From NCBI GenBank assembly GCA_965199745.1, contig CBDATB010000013.1, positions 124,001 to 188,000 on the forward strand: DNA of 64,000 nucleotides, read 5' to 3'. Below are positions 56,380 through 64,000 of the stretch, piece by piece. The translations under genes and the position numbers were made by a program. Position 1 is the first letter of the stretch, and the number at the start of each line of letters is the position of its first letter. The notes below the pieces were generated by a model. It ran no database searches. It saw only the letters and a list, made by a program, of their open reading frames with translations, and was not told where the DNA came from. The stretch comes from CBDATB01 sp965199745 (GTDB taxonomy: Bacteria > Bacteroidota > Bacteroidia > Cytophagales > Flammeovirgaceae).

Positions 56380-56705
56380 TAATAATTTGTAATTAAAAGG
56401 TGTTCAGTTTCTTTGTTATTGCGATTCATAAAACTTACCAAGTAAGTTTTATCGAAGGTTGAAATTTTGATTTTTGGATGGGTATATGGGTCAAAAATCA
56501 AATCGGTATTTTTAATAATCATCATCCATTGTGCTTGGCAATTATTGATTAAAAAATCTGCAAGTCTTTTTTGGTCAGATTTCACAAAATCGTTTTGGGC
56601 ATAAGTACTAAACTCTGTATCGTATGGTGGGTCTAAAAAGATAAAATCATTTTTAGTTGGTTCGTAGATATTAAAAAAGTCTTGAAAATTCGAATTTACA
56701 ATGTT
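56379..56705 (-). pseudogene. Dam-like DNA adenine methylase, C-terminal fragment
   Basis: An open frame without proper start reads NIYEPTKNDFIFLDPPYDTEF, then STYAQNDFVKSDQKRLADFL and ends HLLITNY. DPPYD is the catalytic motif IV of Dam/DpnM-type (alpha class) methylases, normally C-terminal as here. The N-terminal SAM-binding half is absent. Upstream it joins debris of a different methylase. Confidence 0.75.
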
Positions 56706-56778
56706 GATTATTTGATAATAATTCTTGTAAAGGTTCTGATTTTAAATATTTTATCATTTTCTTCCTGTTTTAATGCTG

Positions 56779-56916
56779 TTATGTATTAATATGAATATCA
56801 AAGATGCTAACCTCGTTAAAGAACGATTGTCTAAAGGCTTTAAAATAATTTCCTGCCGCAAAACTTCTCGGAGTAATAAAAATAAGTTCACCATTGCTTT
56901 TGAGAAGTTTGGTTGA
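56779..56916 (-). pseudogene. Eco57I-type methylase fragment
   Basis: A 45-codon stretch reading KLLKSNGELIFITPRSFAAG then NYFKAFRQSFFNEVSIFDIH, the segment after NPPY in Eco57I-like methylases. No start, and it ends in TAA. It is joined to the Dam fragment, showing that two R-M systems have been collapsed together. Confidence 0.65.
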
Positions 56917-57006
56917 CAATCCCATGAATAATAAAAAAGCGGCTCAAGTTGAAACTCAAACCGCTATTGCTTATACGCTATGTTGTATAGTGTAATCTTT
57001 TATTTA

Positions 57007-57371
57007 CTACATCTTCTCAAATGAAACCTTATCCATGGAAGAGTTCTTATCTACCCACAGAGAGTTGTTTTTATTTTTCAATATTAAGGTACTTTTACTC
57101 GAAAAGACTCTTGATAGAAATGCAAGTGGAAACAGAAATAAATAGAAAATCGTACTCAACAAAATATTTGGGACAATAAAACTCAGCACCTTGGCAAGTT
57201 TCATCCATAAGAAGTCTATGAGTTTACTGATTCTGTCTGAGATTATCCCAACAAACCAATAATTAGGGAGGTGTTTAAAGTCCATCTATAGTCCAAGAGG
57301 AAAAATATAATTCCAAAGTCAACAGATATTATTAATACCGTTTTAAATGGGTTATTATTTTGTGCTTTCAT
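57007..57371 (-). pseudogene. SxtJ-like membrane protein, single frameshift
   Basis: The ATG at 57371 opens MKAQNNNPFKTVLIISVDFG and continues to TLNTSLIIGL. Loss of one base near 57247-57250 then moves the frame, and the other frame continues ISDRISKLIDFLWMKLAKVL through LLSTIFYLFLFPLAFLSRVF. The W-x-K-L...LS.IFYL..FPL pattern is the SxtJ signature: a small three-helix membrane protein next to carbamoyltransferases. It lies 5 bp after the DUF5989 stop. Confidence 0.75.
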
Positions 57372-57376
57372 AAATT

Positions 57377-57526
57377 TTAAAATAACGTGTATATAAATGG
57401 TGCCACAGCACTACTACCTCCAAATACGATTAATACACCTAACAGTAATAAAATTAAGGCCATTGGTACTAACCAAAACTTCTTTCGCTCTTTTAAAAAG
57501 AGCCATAAATCTTTTAAAAACTCCAT
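57377..57526 (-). CDS. DUF5989 (SxtK-like) small membrane protein
   Basis: A 49-residue protein, too short for many gene callers. It begins MEFLKDLWLFLKERKKFWLV, has one membrane helix (LILLLLGVLIVFGG) and ends SAVAPFIYTLF. The RKKFWL...P and APFIYTLF motifs define DUF5989, the family of SxtK from saxitoxin clusters. It starts 2 bp after the SGNH gene stop and is followed 5 bp later by the SxtJ-like gene. It is intact within a broken operon. Its function is unknown, but it co-occurs with carbamoyltransferase and SxtJ. Confidence 0.88.
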   Translation of the reverse strand: MEFLKDLWLFLKERKKFWLVPMALILLLLGVLIVFGGSSAVAPFIYTLF

Positions 57527-57528
57527 GA

Positions 57529-58895
57529 TTATTTAATTAAGTTTTGTTCTACTAATTCATTGGCAATGTACTTTGCTATTTCAGCATATCCCTTTTCATT
57601 TGGATGCCCCTCGTATCTAAAAAAATATTTATCCTTAGGCTCCAATTCAATGAAATGATTTGTCAACTCCAAATACGGCAAATTATTTTTTGCAGCAACA
57701 TTTTGATAAGTAATATCTATATGATTATTTTCTTTAAAAAAATTATTAAAAGCATCATTTGGCGTTCTCAAAACTTTATGACCGGTAAATGTTGCCATAG
57801 GCATATTAATAAAGACCATTTTAGAATGATGCTGTTCACACAATAACTTCATTTCTCTAATGTCCTTATTCATTTTTTTGATTGCAAGCTTTGTTGCCGA
57901 ATGATTAGGGTCGTTAAAAACAACCGTTCTATATGTAAAACTAACATAATAGTTTAATAATCCAGGGTTTAAATTACCGGTTTCAAATAAATATTTTATG
58001 CTATCAGGCAACAATTCATACTGTTTTTCTGGAGATAGTCATATTTTGCTATTCTATTATTTACCGAATTAATATCGTTATGTTTTAAGTCAACCAACTG
58101 TTTTCTCTTTTTTAGAATATTCCCAACTGAATGTTTTCCATAGGTTTTTATTATATGTTTGAGTTGAGCTTTTAATGTGAGATTCTGTATGTTAGCTTTT
58201 GTTTCTGAAATATTATTATGTTCATAGAGTTGAGCTAAATCATCAAGTTGTAAAACACCAACCAAGACCAAATCCGGTTTTAAAAGCGGTATGGCGTTAT
58301 TCATGTACTCTAAAATATTTAGTAGTATACCGTCCGCCTCTTCCACAATTAACTACTTCGACATTCCTAAATTGATTTGCTTGCAGATATTCTTGTAGTT
58401 TTCTAGGCCAGCTATTTTCAATATTTACGCCAAAGCCCATTGTCCAAGAGTTTCTGAAACATAAAATACGATACTTATCTTCTTTATCGACACTAATTTC
58501 TCGGTCTCTAATTCCCAAACTATTGGTAATGATTTTATAATCGTATTCGATGGTTTTACTGGTAAACGTATAGTTTTTTGGAAACACAAGTCCTTGTTCA
58601 CTCTGATGAGTAATCGTATCGTCACTGACACTCGCATTGATGCACAACATGATACCCAAAAGTATCCTTATAAAAGCAGAGCTTAATGCGACATCTTTTA
58701 AGAGTTTATTCACCTTATTCTTACTGATGAGCGCGATTAAGAGATGCCTACAATGAATAGCACTGTATACGCGATCCATGCGCTTTTAAAATCTACTACT
58801 GGAGTACCGCTGTACAATAAGTAAAACGATAAGGGGTTCCAAAAAAATAAAGCTAAAACAATGAAAAAATTATATATTTTACTTTCGTTTTTCAT
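57529..58895 (-). pseudogene. Membrane SGNH-hydrolase-like protein, three frameshifts
   Basis: The ATG at 58895 starts 2 bp after the carbamoyltransferase stop and encodes membrane helices (FFIVLALFFWNPLSFYLLYS and, after a frame change near 58745, a third near IRILLGIMLCINA). The SGNH domain follows. Its first motif reads FRNSWTMG (58447-58455) where FGDSWTMG is expected, keeping the Ser but losing Gly-Asp. Further frame changes near 58325 and 58013 split the middle. The terminal motif is EGHPNEKGYAEIA. Members may act as acyl-esterases or acyltransferases on glycans. Confidence 0.82.
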
Positions 58896-58897
58896 CA

Positions 58898-60753
58898 CTA
58901 ATCCACTTTAAATTTAACCATCCATTTGTCTTTCTTTTCCCAACCGGGTTGTTCTGTTTTACAGTATACAAAATCGTTTATGACTAAATAATCCATCTCT
59001 GTACTCATAAAACATCTATAAGCATCGTAGGGTGTACAAACGATCGGTTCTCCACGCACATTAAAACTTGTATTTACAAGCAAGCCGTAACCTATTTGAT
59101 TTTTAAACTCATTGATCAATCCCCAAAATCTTGGGTTAGTCTCTTGATGAATGGTTTGTATTCTTGCCGAAAAGTCTAGGTGAATTATTGATTGCACATC
59201 GCTGCACTCATGATATAACCGGTCCCATAAAGGTAAGTCGTAATAGTTTTTGGGCAGTTCTTTTCTCCTACTCTCATCAACAGGAGCCACAAACAACATG
59301 TATGGAGAAGCGATATCTAAATCAAAGAAGTTTTGGCTTTCTTCTGCTAAAATTGATGGGGCAAAAGGGCTAAAACTTTTTCTGTATTTAATTTTGAGAT
59401 TGAGTTTTTTTGCGTCTCAGGATTTCTCGCATCGCCTAAAATACTGCGATTCCCCAAGGCTCTCGGCCCAAATTCCATTCGTCCCTGAAACCACCCTACC
59501 ACATTCCCCTCCGAAATCTTTGATCCGATGAATTTAGATAGCTCAGTAAAATCGTCATACTTATTATAAACAGCTTTTGCCTTACGACTCATCAATAATA
59601 TCTCTTTGTCGGAGTAATCGGGTCCGAGATAGGTTCCGAACATTTTATCGTTTACCTCATCAGAAGTTCTTTCTTCCTCAAAATACATGTAATTTACAGC
59701 TAATGCCGCACCAAGCGAGCCGCCAGCGTCTCCTGCTGCTGGCTGTATGTAAATATTTTTTCTTTCAGAAGTTTTCCATTTGCTACACAATTTAATGCTA
59801 CGCTCCTGATAGGCAAAGATTCTCGGAATTGGTAACCCGTTTGGATTCTTTTGCCATTTTCACCACAATCTCTTCCGTTACTTTCTGAATGGCCATTGCC
59901 AAGTTAGAATGGTGCTGTTCTAAATTGGCTTCGGGTTTTCTGGTAGGGAAAGAGAATAGCTTTGCCCACTTTTTCTCTCTAATCATTCTCAACCCTTGTA
60001 GCATAGTTGAAATATTTTTGATTTAACCAAATGGAACCATCATTTTTTAGATCAATGAGTTCCGTTTTAATTATTTTGATATACTTTTCAATATCTTCCG
60101 AATTTGGATTACCGTAAGGAGCTAATCCCATCAATTTATATTCGCCCGAATTCACGGTAAAACCAAGGAAATAGGTGAATGCACTGTAAAGCAGTCCAAC
60201 CGAATGCGGGAAATTTAACTCCTTTTTGATTTCGATTTTATTACCGTTTCCATAAGCAATGGTAGCTGTGTTCCATTCTCCTGCACCATCTATGGTAAGA
60301 ATAGCGGACTCTTTGTGAGGTGATGCAAAGAAAGCACTTGCAGCATGTTAAAGGTGATGTTCTGGGAAAAGTAACTTTACTTTTTTCTTATCAAACTTTT
60401 CAACCTCTTTCAGCCCATCGAAAAGCAGTTTTTTGAAAAACATTTTTTCGTTAAGTCAAACTGGTATTGCTTTTAAAAAAGAGGCTATTCCTTTGGGTGC
60501 AAAAGCATAATATGTTTCCAATAAACGCTCGAATTTCAACAACGGTTTGTCGTAAAAAACAATCGCGTCTAATTCATCGATACTTAAGCCTGCTTCCGCC
60601 AAACAATATCTTATTGCATTTGTCGGAAAGTCAGGAGTATGCTTAATTCTTGTGAAACGTTCTTCTTGTGCTGCGGCAATTACCTCTCCTCCAAGTTGTC
60701 AAAGCTGCTGCCGAATCATGATAGAACGCTGAAATTCCTAAAACTTTATTCAT
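58898..60753 (-). pseudogene. NodU/CmcH-family carbamoyltransferase, multiply disrupted
   Basis: O-carbamoyltransferases of this family use carbamoyl phosphate and ATP (TsaD-like plus carbamoyl domains); SxtI is a relative. Fragments cover nearly the whole protein: MNKVLGISAFYHDSAAAL, VIAAAQEERFTRIKHTPDFP, LTIDGAGEWNTA, GEYKLMGLAPYG, QPAAGDAGGSLGAA, MEFGPRALGNRSILGDARNP and NTSFNVRGEPIVCTPYDAYR. Lesions include frameshifts near 60700, 60005, 59800, 59765 and in a T run at 59405-59411. There are also stops at 60456-60458 (TGA, family Trp) and 60348-60350 (TAA, family Ser). It heads the SGNH-DUF5989-SxtJ operon. Confidence 0.92.
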
Positions 60754-60799
60754 CTGATTCAAGCATCCAACTATTAATTACCTTTCTTATACCACACAA

Positions 60800-60892
60800 C
60801 AGTTAGTGTAAGTTATAGGAGTGGTTTTGTGTCCGACAGGACTAGGAAATCGATGTGAGAATCCGACCAACGCACTGCCACAAATCCACTAT
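60800..60892 (+). promoter_or_regulatory. Cobalamin-riboswitch-like core, degenerate
   Basis: The stretch contains a small perfect hairpin GTCC-GACA-GGAC (60831-60842). It is followed by TAGGAAATCGATGTGAGAAT (60843 on) and CCGACCAACGCACTGCC. This resembles the conserved GGAA-n-GGTGnnAATCC...GCnACTG core of B12 riboswitches, with departures at the terminal box. No plus-strand gene follows, so if genuine it is an orphan. Confidence 0.35.
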
Positions 60893-60936
60893 TAAATTTA
60901 CATATTGTTATTGGTCAGATCTCTTCGCGTTTTTGG

Positions 60937-61347
60937 TTATTTAATGCCTTCAAACCTGATATCACAAGGTTTTGAGAAAAGTTTTTTATGATAAGTAAAT
61001 ATTTTTGTTGTAACTTTGGGAAATCCTTTTAATAAAAATTGTTTAGTGTAATAATTTATTAATCCCAGATTGCCTTTGTTGAAAGTATATACTTTTTCAG
61101 AAGGATTTGTAGTTCCTTGATTAATTATTTTCAGATTACATGTCTGAAGCAACCGACGAATTAAACTTGGGGAATAAAGATTGATGTGTCTAACACTCGT
61201 AAATTCAAAGTTCCGAGATAACCTAATATTATCTTCCAGCAGTACTTCAATAAATATATTCTTTGCCAAACGGGATGCTTCATAGAGCAATTGTCGAGGG
61301 GACTCTACATGCTCGATAACGTGACTCAGAATTGCAATGTCAAATTT
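60937..61347 (-). pseudogene. SAM-dependent methyltransferase, C-terminal fragment
   Basis: An open frame without start begins FDIAILSHVIEHVESPRQLL, the motif II region of type-11 methyltransferases. It continues FIEVLLEDNIRLSRNFEFTS and ends SKPCDIRFEGIK. The SAM-binding motif I half is missing, with an in-frame TAA immediately upstream. It lies upstream of the carbamoyltransferase operon and may have belonged to the same surface-modification locus. Confidence 0.75.
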
Positions 61348-61478
61348 TTATCCGGCTATGGCCAATTATCTGTCTGAATACTTTAGATCGGTCTACTTTT
61401 TCTTATTTTCCGATGAAGTCGGTTGCTTTACTGATGCCGTTAATTCTTGCTACAATTGCCCATAACTATCGAAGTTGT

Positions 61479-62231
61479 TTAAACATTCTCAGAGCTTAGT
61501 TTTGCACCTAAATACTCGCGGTTTAGGCGGGCAATATTTGTTATGGAAATCTCTTTTGGGCATTCTGCCGAACATGTCCCCGTGTTGGTGCAAGCACCAA
61601 AGCCTTCTCTGTCCATTTGTGCCACCATATTTTCTACTCTGTCTCTAGCTTCCACTTGCCCTTGCGGTAATAAGGTTAAGTGCGACACTTTGGCCGAGAC
61701 GAATAGCATAGCAGAAGCATTTTTGCAAGCTGCCACACAAGCACCACAGCCGATGCAAGTAGCTGCATCAAAAGCTTCATCAGCATTTTTCTTGGTAATA
61801 GGAATACTATTAGCATCTTTTGCTGCCCCTGTATTCACGGACACGTAGCCTCCTGCCTGAATGATTCTATCGAAAGCAGAGCGGTCGACAACCAAGTCTT
61901 TGATAACAGGAAAAGCTTGCGCCCTGAATGGCTCAGCATAGATTGTATCGCCGTCTTTAAATGAACGCATGTGCAACTGGCAAGTAGTTACAGCATTGTT
62001 AGGGCCATGTGGCTTGCCGTTAATAACCATACTGCACATTCCGCAGATACCTTCTCGACAGTCGTGATCAAAAGCTACTGGGTCGCCGCCGCTTTCTATC
62101 AACCCGTTATTTAACTGATCCATCATTTCTAAGAAGGAACTATCAGGGGAGACATTGGCGATTGAATATGTTTTTAGCGCGCCTTTGTCTTGTGCATTTT
62201 TTTGTCTCCATATTTTGAGTGTAAGATTCAT
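61479..62231 (-). CDS. sdhB: Succinate dehydrogenase/fumarate reductase iron-sulfur subunit
   Basis: The electron-transfer subunit of complex II (250 aa). The 2Fe-2S cluster motif is CREGICGMCSMVINGKPHG. The 4Fe-4S and 3Fe-4S sites are CIGCGACVAACKNASAMLF and CTNTGTCSAECPKEI. It carries electrons from SdhA flavin toward quinone and haem b in SdhC. It follows sdhA by 76 bp. Its layout resembles the FrdB-like form found with a single five-helix cytochrome b subunit. Intact. Confidence 0.95.
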   Translation of the reverse strand: MNLTLKIWRQKNAQDKGALKTYSIANVSPDSSFLEMMDQLNNGLIESGGDPVAFDHDCREGICGMCSMVINGKPHGPNNAVTTCQLHMRSFKDGDTIYAEPFRAQAFPVIKDLVVDRSAFDRIIQAGGYVSVNTGAAKDANSIPITKKNADEAFDAATCIGCGACVAACKNASAMLFVSAKVSHLTLLPQGQVEARDRVENMVAQMDREGFGACTNTGTCSAECPKEISITNIARLNREYLGAKLSSENV

Positions 62232-62307
62232 ATCTCTTGTTTTTTTGATACAATCAATGATTTATTCTTTTAGATCTTAGTGTATGTATGCTCGTTTAGC
62301 TTAAAGA

Positions 62308-64000
62308 CTATTTGTAGCTCCTTTGTTTAAGTTCTATATATTTAAATTCAAGTTGTTCTTTGTGTAGTTCAGGTTTTTTACCGGCTCCTTTATATTCCCA
62401 AGCTGATACGTAACTGTAGTTTTCATCATCTCTAAGTGCTTCACCTTCTTCAGTTTGGTATTCTTCTCGGAAATGTCCTCCGCAAGATTCATTTCTTTGT
62501 AGTGCGTCATAGCACATAACTTCACCTAATTCAAGGAAGTCTGCTACGCGGTATGCTTTTTCTAGCTCGGGGTTCAGTTCATCACTATTTCCTGGGATTC
62601 TTACATTCTTCCAAAAGTCTTCTCCGATAGCCCGGATTTCTTGTATTGCTTGTTTTAGTCCTGCTTCATTTCTTGACATACCGCACTTATCCCACATTAT
62701 TTTACCGAGTTCTTTGTGGAAATAATCAACGGGTTTGCTACCTTGTATACTCATTAATTTTGAGATACTACTTTTTACTTCTTTTTCTGCTTCTTCAAAC
62801 TCGGGCAGGTCTGTTGAGAAACTTTTGGTTCTAATATCATCAGCAAGGTAATCGCCAATAGTGTAAGGAATAACGAAATAACCATCAGCTAAACCTTGCA
62901 TCAGCGCAGAAGCACCGAGTCTGTTTGCACCGTGGTCAGAGAAGTTGGCTTCGCCGATAGCATAGCAGCCTGGTATAGAAGTCATCAGGTTATAATCAAC
63001 CCAAGTGCCGCCCATAGTGTAGTGAACTGCTGGATAGATCCGCATAGGTACTCTGTAGGGGTCCTCGTCTGTAATTTTTTCATACATTTGGAAAAGATTA
63101 CCGTATTTGGCAGCGATAGTACCTTTACCCATTCTTTTAATAGCGTCGGTAAAATCTAAGTAGACAGCCATGCCTGTTTCTCCTACCCCGTAACTGGCAT
63201 CGCATCGCTCTTTGGCAGCTCTAGAAGCTACATCACGAGGCACTAGGTTGCCGAAGGCTGGGTATCTTCTTTCTAAATAATAGTCTCTTTCATCTTCTGG
63301 AATATCTACAGCTCTGCGATTATCTGCTTTCTTTTTAGGTACCCATATTCTGCCATCGTTACGCAAAGACTCCGACATGAGTGTCAGTTTGGACTGATGG
63401 TTGCCTGATACAGGGATGCAGGTGGGGTGTATTTGTGTAAAAGAAGGATTTCCCAGTAAAGCTCCTTTTCTCCACGCTTTCACAGATGCGCTACAATTCG
63501 ATCCCATAGCATTGGTAGAAAGGAAAAATACATTCCCATAGCCTCCTGTAGCCAATACGACGGCGTGGGCAGCATGTCTTTCTATTTCGCCCGTCATAAG
63601 ATTACGGGCAATTATACCTCTGGCTTTGCCATCAATAAGTACCAAGTTCATCATTTCATGGCGATTGTACATAGTACATGAGCCTGTATGTATTTGCCGA
63701 CTCAACGCTTGGTATGCTCCCAAGAGCAGTTGTTGTCCTGTTTGTCCACGAGCATAAAAAGTTCTTTTTACTTGCACACCACCGAAAGAGCGGTTATCTA
63801 ATAAACCGCCGTACTCACGGGCAAAAGGAACACCTTGTGCAACACACTGGTCTATAATACTTACAGACGCCTCTGCCAGTCGGTGTACATTCGCCTCTCT
63901 GGATCGGTAGTCTCCTCCTTTTATGGTGTCGTAGAACAATCGGAAAATACTGTCGCCATCATTTTGGTAGTTCTTTGCAGCATTAATTCCCCCTTGTGCA
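62308..64000 (-). CDS. sdhA: Succinate dehydrogenase flavoprotein subunit (5' end outside window)
   Basis: The catalytic flavoprotein oxidising succinate to fumarate. The frame is open to the right edge of the window (AQGGINAAKNYQNDGDS at the edge), so the N-terminal FAD-binding GxGxxG and the flavinylated His region lie outside. Visible motifs are GSCTMYNRHEMM, the substrate-loop THPTCIPV and VHYTMGGTWVDYN, and EANFSDHGANRLGASALMQG. The C-terminal NESCGGHFREEYQ is typical. It pairs with sdhB downstream; sdhC would be expected upstream of the window edge. Confidence 0.95.
   Translation of the reverse strand, partial: AQGGINAAKNYQNDGDSIFRLFYDTIKGGDYRSREANVHRLAEASVSIIDQCVAQGVPFAREYGGLLDNRSFGGVQVKRTFYARGQTGQQLLLGAYQALSRQIHTGSCTMYNRHEMMNLVLIDGKARGIIARNLMTGEIERHAAHAVVLATGGYGNVFFLSTNAMGSNCSASVKAWRKGALLGNPSFTQIHPTCIPVSGNHQSKLTLMSESLRNDGRIWVPKKKADNRRAVDIPEDERDYYLERRYPAFGNLVPRDVASRAAKERCDASYGVGETGMAVYLDFTDAIKRMGKGTIAAKYGNLFQMYEKITDEDPYRVPMRIYPAVHYTMGGTWVDYNLMTSIPGCYAIGEANFSDHGANRLGASALMQGLADGYFVIPYTIGDYLADDIRTKSFSTDLPEFEEAEKEVKSSISKLMSIQGSKPVDYFHKELGKIMWDKCGMSRNEAGLKQAIQEIRAIGEDFWKNVRIPGNSDELNPELEKAYRVADFLELGEVMCYDALQRNESCGGHFREEYQTEEGEALRDDENYSYVSAWEYKGAGKKPELHKEQLEFKYIELKQRSYK

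Noticed and set aside
1..64000. CRISPR arrays, rRNA, tRNA, tmRNA
   Set aside because: No spaced direct repeats of CRISPR type and no recognisable RNA gene were found by reading; a covariance-model scan would be needed to exclude them fully.

Overview
The window comes from a low-GC member of the Bacteroidota. Supporting signs are a split two-subunit transketolase, the TalC/FSA-type transaldolase, FtsE without an adjacent FtsX, a GldE/CorC-like CBS protein, a CrtZ-type carotenoid hydroxylase, an SdhA/SdhB pair of the FrdB-like type, and promoter candidates of the TTTG...TAnnTTTG class. I cannot assign a class or genus. Gene ends use TAA, TAG and TGA, so the code is standard.

Layout. 1-17.7 kb is mostly intact core metabolism and cell biology: hemA, a methyltransferase, transaldolase, ftsE, a DPP-IV-like peptidase, an undecaprenyl-phosphate sugar transferase with manA, an SDR, a HepT/MntA toxin-antitoxin pair, rnpA, transketolase, a CBS/CorC protein and ispF. 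17.7-29.5 kb is accessory and heavily decayed. It holds a type I restriction-modification locus in which hsdM, hsdS and hsdR are all broken, a GIY-YIG remnant, a methylase fragment cut by an IS1595-like element, and a series of small same-strand genes (DUF2442/DUF4160, a DUF6693-like fragment, a YiiX-like protein, a lipoprotein, a RelE-type TA pair, a truncated possible outer-membrane protein and an RDD chimera) separated by imperfect palindromic repeats. That series looks like a gene-cassette array.

29.6-41.5 kb returns to intact genes: smpB, crtZ-like, a LytTR regulator, an MFS transporter, a GNAT enzyme, nadD, a glycosyltransferase, uvrC, a LEA-2 lipoprotein and a large FAD/Fe-S oxidoreductase. 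41.7-43.8 kb carries a lipoprotein and a decayed secreted metalloprotease. 44-51 kb holds PAP2, ferredoxin, metX and an ABC/HlyD/TolC export set. 51-57 kb is a second defence-related patch: a RhuM pseudogene, a GxxExxY protein, an intact type IIG restriction-methylation enzyme with an HUH transposase-like domain inside its methylase, and remnants of a Dam/DpnII-like system.

57-61.3 kb holds a tight but frameshifted operon of carbamoyltransferase, membrane SGNH hydrolase, DUF5989 and SxtJ-like protein, comparable to sxtI-sxtK-sxtJ of saxitoxin clusters. The window closes with sdhB and the 3' part of sdhA. The contrast between intact housekeeping genes and many independent nonsense, frameshift and deletion lesions in accessory genes suggests a genome shedding defence and surface-modification functions. 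The most unusual intact object is the type IIG enzyme with the embedded HUH domain; the most suggestive arrangement is the cassette-like array at 25.3-29.5 kb.
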